Shown one piece after another: positions 1-6,696 of a DNA stretch of 8,027 nucleotides. Origin of the DNA: an uncultured Eubacteriales bacterium (GTDB lineage: Bacteria > Bacillota > Clostridia > Oscillospirales > Acutalibacteraceae). Position 1 is the first letter of the stretch; every line of letters begins with the position of its first letter. A model generated the notes under the pieces. It did not search any database. It worked only from the letters and a program-made list of their open reading frames with translations, and was not told the DNA's origin. A program made the position numbers and the translations under genes. The stretch covers positions 1 through 8,027 of the forward strand of contig ONYV01000088.1 of the NCBI GenBank assembly GCA_900322105.1, written 5' to 3'.

Positions 1-140
1 CCGAAGGCATACTGACGTATGTCGAGGGATTTTTGTGCAAGATGACGGAAAATATGCAAGCAGATGTGGTGCTAAGCCGCAAGGCGGTCTTTGTGCGGTA
101 TTGCCTTAATTTGACTTCCTCTCATATCTGCCGCCATTGA
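1..140 (+). other. Left-edge segment with fold-prone repeats; no confident gene
   Basis: No recognisable gene. One plus-strand frame is open from the window edge (base 3) to a TGA at 138-140, giving about 45 residues without a family I know, so it could be the tail of a gene cut by the edge. The segment also holds three inverted repeats. GGCATAC (6-12) pairs with GTATGTC (17-23) around a TGAC loop, with one G-U pair. AAGCCGC (74-80) pairs with GCGG and CTT (84-91) with one bulged base. AAGGCA (4-9) pairs with TGCCTT (102-107) and could close the whole segment. Such compact structure suggests a structured RNA or a dispersed intergenic repeat at least as much as a coding tail. The first and third pairings share bases and cannot form together. 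Confidence 0.3.
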
Positions 141-175
141 TCTTTCTTTACGAAAACATTTTTGAAAAAATGGCA

Positions 176-204
176 TTGAAAAACAGATCGTTTTGTATTA
201 TTCT
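176..204 (+). promoter_or_regulatory. Candidate sigma-A promoter of the methionine/folate gene
   Basis: TTGAAA at 176-181 is followed after 17 bases by TATTCT at 199-204, inside an AT-rich stretch and upstream of the only plus-strand gene. The -35 matches the consensus at five of six positions and the -10 at four of six. A better -10-like box, TATTAT (196-201), overlaps it but sits only 14 bases from the -35. Transcription from here would give a leader of roughly 75 bases before the ATG. Confidence 0.3.
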
Positions 205-232
205 ATTTTCATACCGTTTACTGCAAAAATCC

Positions 233-264
233 GACACAGCGTCCGCTCCGCCGTATACTGTGTC
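233..264 (+). promoter_or_regulatory. Leader hairpin before the methionine/folate gene
   Basis: GACACAG (233-239) and CTGTGTC (258-264) are perfect 7-base complements around an 18-base C-rich loop. The stem ends 8 bases before the ribosome binding site at 273-278. There is no U-tract after it, so it is not a terminator. It could modulate translation or mRNA stability, or be chance. Confidence 0.3.
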
Positions 265-272
265 TATGAAAC

Positions 273-278
273 AGGTGA
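273..278 (+). promoter_or_regulatory. Ribosome binding site fixing the start at 286
   Basis: AGGTGA lies 7 bases before ATG 286. An in-frame TTG at 193 would add 31 residues unlike the family N-terminus and has no such site, so 286 is the preferred start. Confidence 0.75.
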
Positions 279-285
279 AATCATC

Positions 286-2085
286 ATGACTCTGAAAGAA
301 CTGATACAGCAAAATTCCTGCGCTATCTCTGACGGCGCAATGGGAACATACTTTTCTGCCCTGACAGGACAAAATTCAGGGCTGTGCGAAACATATAATG
401 TCACTTCTCCCGATCTCATCCGAAAGATCCATCGGGAATATCTCGCCGCAGGCGCTGTTTTGCTGCGCACCAACACCTTTTCCGCCAACAGCTTCACTCT
501 CGGCGTTTCCCATGAGGAATTGTGCGGTATCCTGAAAGCAGGCTATCAGCTTGCAGATGAATGCGCCCAAGATCACGCTGTTGTCTGCGCAAACGTCAGC
601 GCCATCTACCGTCCGGAACTGACAGACGAAGAAGTACGTCGGGAATATGAATATATCATCGACACTTTTCTCTCCTGCGGCGCAGCTACGTTTTTGTTTG
701 AAACGCTGCCCGACCTGCACCCCGTTCTGCCTGCCATTGACTATCTTCTGTCCCAAAAGCCCGATGCCGAAGTGATCGTTTCTTTTACGCTGCTTCCCGA
801 CGGACATACCCGTTCGGGTACATCCCTGCAGCAGCTTCTCTTTGATATCTCACAGTCGGAAGAGAAGCTGACAATGGCAGGTCTGAACTGCGGCTGCGGC
901 GCACTGCAAATGATGAACGTTGCTGCTCCCTTTTTCTCTTATATTCATGAGCATACAAAATTATACACTTCCGTAATGCCAAACGCAGGATATCCTGCGA
1001 TCGAAAACAACCGCACTGTCTTTACCGCCACTCCCGAATATTTTGCCATGCAGACCTCTCGTCTGGCTTCTCTCTCTGTTTCCGTCATCGGCGGCTGCTG
1101 CGGTACAGAGCCTGAATTTATCCGCGCCCTGAAAGATCACCTGCTCCAAAAGGACGCTCCTGCACTGCCAAAGACTCTCCATCCTTCTGTTCATATCCGC
1201 ACGCATTCATTCTCTTCCCCTGCGCCTTCCTCATCCGTATTTTCCGAAGACCGCTTCATCCTTGCTGCTGAGCTTGATCCGCCGCAGAATGCCGATCTGT
1301 CAAAGCTCCTATATGCTGCGTCTGCACTGAAAGAAAGCGGTGTTTCGGTCGTCACGGTCTCGGATTCTCCTCTCGGTCACGCACGAATGGATTCCGTGAT
1401 CTGCTCGTCACACATACAGCGTGAAACGGGTCTGGAAGCTCTGCCGCACATCTGCTGCAGGGATAAAAACCTCAACGCCCTGCGCTCCCTGCTGTTAGGC
1501 GCACACAGCGAAGGGATACGCTCTGTGTTAGCGGTCACGGGCGACGCTATCTCCGAAACCGACAGAGGAATCATCAAGCCTGTTTTTAACGTAGATTCGA
1601 CCCGTCTGATGGAGCTTATCACAAAGCTCAACTCCGACGTTTTTTCACACGCTCCCATCACCATCGGCGGCGCTTTTGATCCTGCGCCGAAAAAGCAGCA
1701 TTATTCCCTCACAAGGCTTGTCAAAAAGCAACAAAACGGCGCATCCTTTGTACTGACGCAGCCTGTGTTTTCCGAGGACTGCATTCCCTCTCTTGATCTT
1801 GCCCGTGAACAAGGTGTAAAAGTACTATCAGGCATCATGCCGCTGGTCAGCTACCGCAACGCCTGCTTTATGAAAAACGAAGTCCCCGGCATCCATATTC
1901 CCGATGAGCTGATCTCCCGATTCCATCCCGACATGACCCGTGAAGAAGCCGCCGCAGAAGGCATCGCTATTGCATCCGAACTTGCCCGAAAGCTCAAGAC
2001 CCACTCTGACGGTTTTTATTTCATCACACCCTTTAACCGTTCAGAAGTGATCTGCCGCATCATTGATCTGATAAAGCAAAACTAA
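286..2085 (+). CDS. yitJ: Bifunctional homocysteine S-methyltransferase / methylenetetrahydrofolate reductase
   Basis: A 599-residue cytoplasmic enzyme of methionine synthesis and one-carbon metabolism. Residues about 5-290 are a homocysteine-binding barrel: it opens with DGAMGT (16-21) and carries the three expected zinc ligands, Cys202 in GLNCGCG and Cys271-Cys272 in GGCCGT. A Ser/Pro-rich linker (about 295-320) leads to an MTHFR barrel (about 322-599), recognised by FILAAELDPP with Glu329, CCRDKNLNAL, IGGAFDP (460-466), LTQPVF (490-495) and a closing FYFITPFNR. Family knowledge: the MTHFR half reduces 5,10-methylene-THF to 5-methyl-THF with FAD, and the first half methylates homocysteine. 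Length matches Bacillus YitJ (about 600). There is no cobalamin or pterin module, so a separate B12 protein elsewhere is inferred to complete MetH chemistry. No SAM riboswitch is visible, although YitJ genes often have one. The gene stands alone and ends at a strong terminator. Confidence 0.93.
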   Translation: MTLKELIQQNSCAISDGAMGTYFSALTGQNSGLCETYNVTSPDLIRKIHREYLAAGAVLLRTNTFSANSFTLGVSHEELCGILKAGYQLADECAQDHAVVCANVSAIYRPELTDEEVRREYEYIIDTFLSCGAATFLFETLPDLHPVLPAIDYLLSQKPDAEVIVSFTLLPDGHTRSGTSLQQLLFDISQSEEKLTMAGLNCGCGALQMMNVAAPFFSYIHEHTKLYTSVMPNAGYPAIENNRTVFTATPEYFAMQTSRLASLSVSVIGGCCGTEPEFIRALKDHLLQKDAPALPKTLHPSVHIRTHSFSSPAPSSSVFSEDRFILAAELDPPQNADLSKLLYAASALKESGVSVVTVSDSPLGHARMDSVICSSHIQRETGLEALPHICCRDKNLNALRSLLLGAHSEGIRSVLAVTGDAISETDRGIIKPVFNVDSTRLMELITKLNSDVFSHAPITIGGAFDPAPKKQHYSLTRLVKKQQNGASFVLTQPVFSEDCIPSLDLAREQGVKVLSGIMPLVSYRNACFMKNEVPGIHIPDELISRFHPDMTREEAAAEGIAIASELARKLKTHSDGFYFITPFNRSEVICRIIDLIKQN

Positions 2086-2097
2086 CCCCTCTTCGAC

Positions 2098-2149
2098 AAA
2101 AAACACCCGAAGGCATAAGAGAATCGTTCTCTTGCCTTCGGGTGTTTTT
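2098..2149. terminator. Bidirectional Rho-independent terminator between convergent genes
   Basis: AAACACCCGAAGGCA (2101-2115) is the exact reverse complement of TGCCTTCGGGTGTTT (2133-2147), and the flanking A's and T's extend the pairing to 2099-2149. A second stem inside, AAGAGAA (2117-2123) with TTCTCTT (2127-2133), continues to a 3-base TCG loop. A-tract on the left and T-tract on the right let it work for both strands. It lies 12 bases after the plus-strand stop and about 34 bases beyond 2183, the original stop of the minus-strand htrA reading frame. Confidence 0.93.
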
Positions 2150-2182
2150 GATCCTGTTTCGGAAAAGATTTCGGTACTGTTT

Positions 2183-2341
2183 TTACTGCGTCTCAGGAGA
2201 ATCATCCGTCAGCGTAACCTGCACGTCAAACTTTTCTTCCCGATGGTTCGCATCCTTTGCCGCACGGAACACCGACAGCGTGACGGTATCGCCGGGCTTG
2301 AACTTGCTCAGCTCGTCAATAAATTCATACACGGACTTCAC
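2183..2341 (-). pseudogene. htrA: Out-of-frame C-terminal PDZ remnant of htrA
   Basis: Read on the minus strand from 2341 in the frame +1 to htrA, this gives 52 residues beginning VKSVYEFIDELSKFKPGD, then TVTLSVFR and an acidic tail, ending at a TAA (2185-2183). That is the typical second half of an HtrA PDZ domain (helix, then the GD-x-V-x-L-x-V-x-R strand). It has no start codon or ribosome binding site of its own and directly follows the frame in which htrA breaks off. The terminator sits just downstream, as expected for the original gene end. I read it as the leftover of a once full-length htrA. Confidence 0.8.
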
Positions 2342-3605
2342 ACTCTCTGACATCCGTTGCCAGCAAAGGACTGTCTGTGCCGATATTCGTGATCACCATG
2401 CCCTGCGGAATGTTTTTCAGCTTCGATTCATACAGATTGCAGGTCGTTCCTTCAATACCGATCACGGCGCGGTTGCTGACGTAACCGTATTTGATCAGCT
2501 CGTTGATGATCTCCGCCACCTTGTTGCCGGGGATCGAAAAGCCCATGCCCTCGTAATTGGTAGAAACGATCTTGGAGGTGTTCATCCCGATCACCTGACC
2601 GCTCTCGTTGATGAGAGCGCCGCCTGAATTACCCGGATTGATGGGCGCATCCGTCTGGATATAGCGCACATAGCCGTTGCTGGCAAGAACACGATCCACT
2701 GCCGACACCGTACCCTTTGTCATGGAATTGGAAAAGTTTGCGCCGCCGGGGTTGCCGATGGCATAGACCTCTTGTCCGACAAAGAGCTTGTCCGTATCTG
2801 AAAATTCGGCAGGGGTGAGATCCTTTCCGTCGATCTTCAGCACTGCAAGGTCTGTTTTCTTGTCCACGCCGATCACCGTGCCGAGATACTGCGAGCCGTC
2901 ATATACCGTGACCATCACGCCCGTTGAAACGCTGTCGTCCACTACATGACTGTTGGTCGCAATATATCCGTCCTTTGACAATATGATCCCCGAACCTTCT
3001 CCGATCTTACTCATCACATAATCGCTGCCCGATTTGTAGGAAGTGATGCACACCACCGAGGGCGCTGCCTTTTTGAAGGCAGCATTGGCGGTGTTCGTGC
3101 GGATCGAAGGATCCTGACTGACAGTAGAGATCTGCGGTCCGTCGGGGTCTGCGGAGACCTGCGGCGCATCGGGCAGAGAATTATCTTCTGCATAGGAGGT
3201 CTGTGTACGGTTATACGGTATTTTTTCATTATCACGCTTGACGCTGCCGCTGACATTTCTCAGGATGATCTGATGCACAAAGAGCACCGCTGTCGCTGCC
3301 AACAGCACGCTCAATATCCATAAACATACCTTCAAAACCGCAAGACCGCGCCGTTTTTTGACAACGCCAAAGGGCGGAAACATCAGGTCATCTTCTAAAA
3401 CGCCGTCAAAGGGCATTGCTTCGTTCGGCTTTGATACGATATCTTCCGCCGCAACAAACAGCGGCGGTTCCTGCTGCGAAAACATATCTGTCAAACGTTT
3501 CTGACTGTCACCGTCAACGGGAAAAGGCGCGCCTTCGTTTTCCGCTGCTTCCTGTCCTGCTTCAGACTCTGCGCCGAAGCTGCTTTGCTCCTGTTCTTCC
3601 GCCAT
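2325..3605 (-). CDS. htrA: Membrane-anchored HtrA/DegP-type serine protease, PDZ domain truncated by deletion and frameshift
   Basis: Envelope quality-control protease, 426 residues as read. Residues 1-86 form an acidic cytoplasmic tail ending in KKRR; one membrane helix spans about 88-111; a polar linker follows to about 172. The trypsin-like domain (about 175-365) has an intact triad: His220 in TNSHVV, Asp252 in KKTDLAVLKID, Ser327 in NPGNSGGAL. A PDZ domain starts near 379 (RAVIGIEG) and reaches SPLLATDVRE, then runs into six unrelated residues and a stop. The missing part would carry the GD-I-I strand and the G-x-x-V turn; the rest of the domain is readable in another frame at 2183-2341. 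Family knowledge: HtrA cuts misfolded exported proteins, and PDZ domains tune substrate binding and assembly. Start ATG 3605 has AAGGAGG 8 bases upstream, inside the end of the kinase gene, 4 bases apart, implying coupling. Protease activity without a full PDZ is possible but unproven. Confidence 0.9.
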   Translation of the reverse strand: MAEEQEQSSFGAESEAGQEAAENEGAPFPVDGDSQKRLTDMFSQQEPPLFVAAEDIVSKPNEAMPFDGVLEDDLMFPPFGVVKKRRGLAVLKVCLWILSVLLAATAVLFVHQIILRNVSGSVKRDNEKIPYNRTQTSYAEDNSLPDAPQVSADPDGPQISTVSQDPSIRTNTANAAFKKAAPSVVCITSYKSGSDYVMSKIGEGSGIILSKDGYIATNSHVVDDSVSTGVMVTVYDGSQYLGTVIGVDKKTDLAVLKIDGKDLTPAEFSDTDKLFVGQEVYAIGNPGGANFSNSMTKGTVSAVDRVLASNGYVRYIQTDAPINPGNSGGALINESGQVIGMNTSKIVSTNYEGMGFSIPGNKVAEIINELIKYGYVSNRAVIGIEGTTCNLYESKLKNIPQGMVITNIGTDSPLLATDVRECEVRV

Positions 3606-3609
3606 ACGC

Positions 3610-5142
3610 TCATCCTCCTTTTTCCGTCAGACGTTTTTTGTTGTCAGACTTTTTTGATGCAGGCTTTTTCGGCAGATAGAAGTCAAACTCCGTAAATTCG
3701 CCCACCACGCTTTTTGCTGTGATGTTTCCGCCGTGAAGCCGCACGATGCTCCTGACAAGATAGAGTCCCAGTCCTAAGCCCTTCTTATCCTTGCTGCGGG
3801 ATTTATCCGTTTTGTAAAATCTTCCAAAGACCAGGTCGATCTCGTCCTCTTTGATGCCCATGCCGCTGTTTTTGAGGACAAAATCCGTCTGCTCTGAGTT
3901 TTCTGTGATATTACACTCGATGTAACCGCCCTCGTTCGTAAACTTGACGGCGTTCTCGATCAGGTTGTACACCACCTGATGCAGCAGATCCTTGTCGCCG
4001 TAGATCATCTTTGGCGTGATGACATCCAGTCCCCGTATCTCGATATTTTTGTGACTGATCTCCTGCTCGAAGGTGATCAGCACATTTACCAGTACGTCCA
4101 GCAGATCAAAGCGCTGGAAATTCAGCTTCAGCTCGCCGCTGTCGATCCTTGAAAGATCCAGCATCGAACGCACCAGTCTGGAAAGACGCTTCACTTCATC
4201 CGAAACGATATGCAGATAATATTCCTGCTTATCTTTCGGGATCGTACCATCCAAAATACCGTCGATGAAGCCTGCGATCGTGGTCATCGGCGTTTTCAGC
4301 TCATGAGATACGTTTGCCACAAAGCTCTTGCGTGTGATCTCAGACGCCGAAAGCGACTCCGCCATGTTGTTGAAGGCGATCGCCAGTTCCTTTACTTCAT
4401 CGTTGCCTGCGGTGCTGACACGCACGCTGAAATCTCCGTTGCCGAATCGTTTCGCAGCCGCTGCCATCTGACGCAGCGGACGCACCATATTGTATGAGAA
4501 AACACCGATCGCTAAGATCGACATGGAAAGCGTTGCGATCGCCGAAAGGATAAAAATCTGCATCACCATGCCCGTAAAACTGTCGATATCCTTGGTATCG
4601 GTGGTGATGATGACCATACCTGCCACATCGCTGCCCACTCTGGGATAAAACGGACAGCCCGAAATGTAGCGTTCTTCCTGATAGATGTTGTCAAGCGTTC
4701 CCTTTTCAAAATGCGGACCGCTGGACAGAAGACGCTGAATGTTCTCTGAATGGATGATCTGCCCCGGCTGGAGCTGCGCCACTCTGGTAACGGACATCAG
4801 CACCCTGTAATCGTTGTCAATCACGATAATATCGGAATCCACGTCCCTTGCATAAATATACAGGAAATTGCTCATGTACTGTGAGTAGCCCGGATTGATC
4901 CAGTCCATCTCTATCTCTCCGTTTTCCCCTCGGCTCACCCGCACATTCGTCCTGACAAATTCAGCGATGCTGTCGGCTCTTTTGGACAGCGCATTATGCT
5001 TTTCGTTATACCAATAATTGGAGATCGTCATGGTCAGAATGATGCCCAGTATCAGAAAGCTCAGAAAGACGATGATCACGCTGACATTCATGTATTTGAG
5101 AAACAAGGATTTTCCCGAAAAGAATTTATGCTTTCGTTTCAA
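3610..5142 (-). CDS. Sensor histidine kinase with HAMP domain
   Basis: Inner half of a two-component system, 510 residues. Membrane helix 1 lies at about 18-40, an extracytoplasmic sensor region at about 41-190, helix 2 at about 191-216, HAMP at about 217-270. HisKA carries the phospho-acceptor His280 in NVSHELKTP; the ATPase domain has an N-box (NLIENAVKFT, 393-402), a G1 box NSGMG (425-429), an F-box-like FGRFYKTDKSRS and a G2 box GLGLGL (455-460). In G1 the usual Asp is Asn425, a variant I believe occurs in related clostridial kinases. The chosen start is TTG 5142, overlapping the regulator by 17 bases, with a GGGGAGTAGG stretch (5160-5151) upstream; ATG 5091 is the alternative but lacks a site and would start at helix 1. 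The sensor region is not one I can name, so the signal is unknown. Its nearest functional analogue by context is CssS, because HtrA follows 4 bases later. Confidence 0.95.
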   Translation of the reverse strand: MKRKHKFFSGKSLFLKYMNVSVIIVFLSFLILGIILTMTISNYWYNEKHNALSKRADSIAEFVRTNVRVSRGENGEIEMDWINPGYSQYMSNFLYIYARDVDSDIIVIDNDYRVLMSVTRVAQLQPGQIIHSENIQRLLSSGPHFEKGTLDNIYQEERYISGCPFYPRVGSDVAGMVIITTDTKDIDSFTGMVMQIFILSAIATLSMSILAIGVFSYNMVRPLRQMAAAAKRFGNGDFSVRVSTAGNDEVKELAIAFNNMAESLSASEITRKSFVANVSHELKTPMTTIAGFIDGILDGTIPKDKQEYYLHIVSDEVKRLSRLVRSMLDLSRIDSGELKLNFQRFDLLDVLVNVLITFEQEISHKNIEIRGLDVITPKMIYGDKDLLHQVVYNLIENAVKFTNEGGYIECNITENSEQTDFVLKNSGMGIKEDEIDLVFGRFYKTDKSRSKDKKGLGLGLYLVRSIVRLHGGNITAKSVVGEFTEFDFYLPKKPASKKSDNKKRLTEKGG

Positions 5143-5833
5143 ATTTATAACCTACTCCCCATACTGTTTTGAGTACCCACTTATCCGAAACGCCCTCTAA
5201 TTTTTCTCTCAGACGCTTGATATGCACATCCACTGTTCTGGAATCGCCGTAATAGTCAAATCCCCACACCTCATCCAGAAGCTGATCTCTTGTAAAGACT
5301 CTGTTCGGGTTGCTGGCAAGATGATAGATCAGCTCCATTTCTTTCGGCGGCGTGTCGATCTGCTCTCCTTTGACTCTCAGCTCATAATTTGTCAGATTGA
5401 TGGAAAGTCCCTCGTAGCGCACTTCTTTTTTGCTCTCCTCTACGGTCTCACCAAAGGTGATCCCGCCGCCTGTACGGCGCAGCACTGCCTTGATCCTTGC
5501 CACGATCTCCTTTGTTTCAAAGGGCTTTACCACATAATCGTCTGCGCCAAGCTCCAGCCCCAGCACCTTATCAAACACTTCTCCTTTTGCCGTCAGCATG
5601 ATGATCGGACACTGTGAGGTCTTTCGGATCTCTCTGCACACCTGCCAGCCGTCCAGAACCGGCAGCATGATGTCCAGCATCACCAGATCGGGTTTTTCGG
5701 TCTTGAACTTCGTCACCGCCTGACCGCCGTCATTGGCGATCACGACCTCATACCCGTCCTTCTCAATATACAATCTCAGCAGCTCACAAATATTGATATC
5801 ATCGTCTACTACTAAAATTTTTCCCATGCTCAT
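5126..5833 (-). CDS. OmpR/PhoB-family response regulator
   Basis: DNA-binding partner of the following kinase, 235 residues from ATG 5833. The receiver domain (about 4-120) has the acidic pocket Asp10-Asp11, the phosphorylation site Asp54 in VMLDIMLP, switch Thr81 and Lys103 in VVKPF. The winged-helix domain (about 137-232) shows PPKEMELIYHLA, the RVFTRDQLLDEVWG start of the recognition unit, TVDVHIKRLREKLE, and ends with TVWGVGYKFE. An in-frame ATG at 5848 would add five residues, but AAGGTGA lies just before 5833, so the shorter form is preferred. It follows the permease after an AT-rich 38-base gap and its end overlaps the kinase start. Targets are not visible; by analogy with CssR they may include htrA and perhaps the upstream ABC genes. 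Confidence 0.96.
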   Translation of the reverse strand: MSMGKILVVDDDINICELLRLYIEKDGYEVVIANDGGQAVTKFKTEKPDLVMLDIMLPVLDGWQVCREIRKTSQCPIIMLTAKGEVFDKVLGLELGADDYVVKPFETKEIVARIKAVLRRTGGGITFGETVEESKKEVRYEGLSINLTNYELRVKGEQIDTPPKEMELIYHLASNPNRVFTRDQLLDEVWGFDYYGDSRTVDVHIKRLREKLEGVSDKWVLKTVWGVGYKFETKA

Positions 5834-5838
5834 TTTCT

Positions 5839-5845
5839 TCACCTT
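5839..5845 (-). promoter_or_regulatory. Ribosome binding site fixing the response regulator start
   Basis: The minus strand reads AAGGTGA (5845-5839), 5 bases before ATG 5833. It overlaps the alternative upstream ATG (5848-5846), which makes that codon an unlikely start. Confidence 0.7.
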
Positions 5846-5871
5846 CATATTATGTTGTTATTTGATTGAGT

Positions 5872-6696
5872 TTATTTCAATTCCTGATGACGGAAGATCA
5901 TCAATCCGCCAAAACACGACACGGCAAAATATACCGCCGCAGACAAAAAGGGAACATAGGCTTCTCCCGAAAGGCAGAGCGACCGTGTCGAGGTCACTGT
6001 CTGGAAGATCCAAAACCGTGATACCGCATCGGTATGGTTATTGACAATAGATACCACCTGCAAAACTGACGAGATCAGCATCGGTATCACCAGCGAAAAG
6101 GCAATGCTGTGTCCTGTGCTTTTCAGCCAGAAAGAGATCCATACATAAATGCTGCTCACTGCGATAAACTCGCAAAGATAGGCGCTCAGAATGAGCATGA
6201 TGTCTGATGCATTTCCCTCCGACCTGAAACCGAACATCGAAACGGCGGCGATCATTGTGCCGAGCAGATAGCACAGCACCGTCAGCAGCATCACTCCCAC
6301 CGAGAAGATCAGCTTGGAGGCATAGACCTTATTGCGTGAAAAACCTCTTGATACGGAATTTTTGATCGTGCCCATCGAATATTCCGATCCGACAAACACT
6401 CCGATCACGATCGCTGCGATATACAGCACGTTCGTATCTGCAAGGGCGGTGTTGACATATGACCACAGGTCATCCTGCGGAATGATCTCAAGGGCCTGAC
6501 GGATGGACTGCTCGCTCGACCCCAGCATCTGCATCATGGAGAGTGTTGCTTCAAGGCTCTCGCCTAAATTTACCCATGCCATATGGTACAGCAGCGCCAT
6601 GACCGCTCCCAGAATAAAGGCGATCAGCAGGCAAACTTTCAGGCTGCGGCTTTTTTGCAGCTTGCACCAATCCGATCTCATCAAAGACGTCATCAT
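5872..6696 (-). CDS. ABC-2 type transporter permease subunit
   Basis: Membrane partner of the ATPase encoded just before it, 274 residues. I see about six hydrophobic segments, at roughly 20-40, 88-104, 128-153, 165-189, 197-218 and 247-267. After the second comes GSEYSMGTIKNSVSRGFSR, the charged cytoplasmic stretch typical of BcrB-like and lantibiotic-immunity permeases of the ABC-2 superfamily, followed by VYASKL. Length is normal for the family. The gene starts with ATG 6696, whose ATGA overlaps the ATPase stop by 4 bases, and GGAGGAAGG lies just upstream, so the two are translationally coupled. Substrate unknown: peptides, lipids or antibiotics are all possible. There is no long extracellular loop like that of BceB-type detoxification permeases. 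Confidence 0.88.
   Translation of the reverse strand: MMTSLMRSDWCKLQKSRSLKVCLLIAFILGAVMALLYHMAWVNLGESLEATLSMMQMLGSSEQSIRQALEIIPQDDLWSYVNTALADTNVLYIAAIVIGVFVGSEYSMGTIKNSVSRGFSRNKVYASKLIFSVGVMLLTVLCYLLGTMIAAVSMFGFRSEGNASDIMLILSAYLCEFIAVSSIYVWISFWLKSTGHSIAFSLVIPMLISSVLQVVSIVNNHTDAVSRFWIFQTVTSTRSLCLSGEAYVPFLSAAVYFAVSCFGGLMIFRHQELK

Noticed and set aside
193..285. In-frame TTG start at 193 extending the methionine/folate enzyme by 31 residues
   Set aside because: The extra residues do not look like the family N-terminus, no ribosome binding site precedes 193, and it overlaps the candidate promoter. AGGTGA before ATG 286 is clear.
1..285. SAM riboswitch or T-box upstream of the methionine/folate gene
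   Set aside because: I looked for the expected four-helix S-box layout and for the T-box bulge followed by a terminator and found neither; the stems present are short and unrelated.
376..807. Minus-strand open frame of 143 codons inside the methionine/folate gene
   Set aside because: It is antisense to a gene with unmistakable domain motifs, lacks a ribosome binding site and gives no recognisable protein.
2325..2348. Programmed +1 frameshift producing full-length HtrA
   Set aside because: Even after the frame is switched, the GD-I-I strand of the PDZ domain would still be missing, and no slippery sequence or stimulatory structure is evident.
2142..2627. Plus-strand open frame of 161 codons opposite the end of htrA
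   Set aside because: It starts inside the terminator and is antisense to the protease and PDZ coding sequence, whose motifs are clear.
5849..5880. Promoter in the gap before the response regulator (TTGAAA at 5880-5875, CATAAT at 5854-5849)
   Set aside because: The spacing is 20 bases and the start site would fall in or beyond the ribosome binding site, leaving no usable leader. A small ATTGA/TCAAT repeat there is too short to call an operator.
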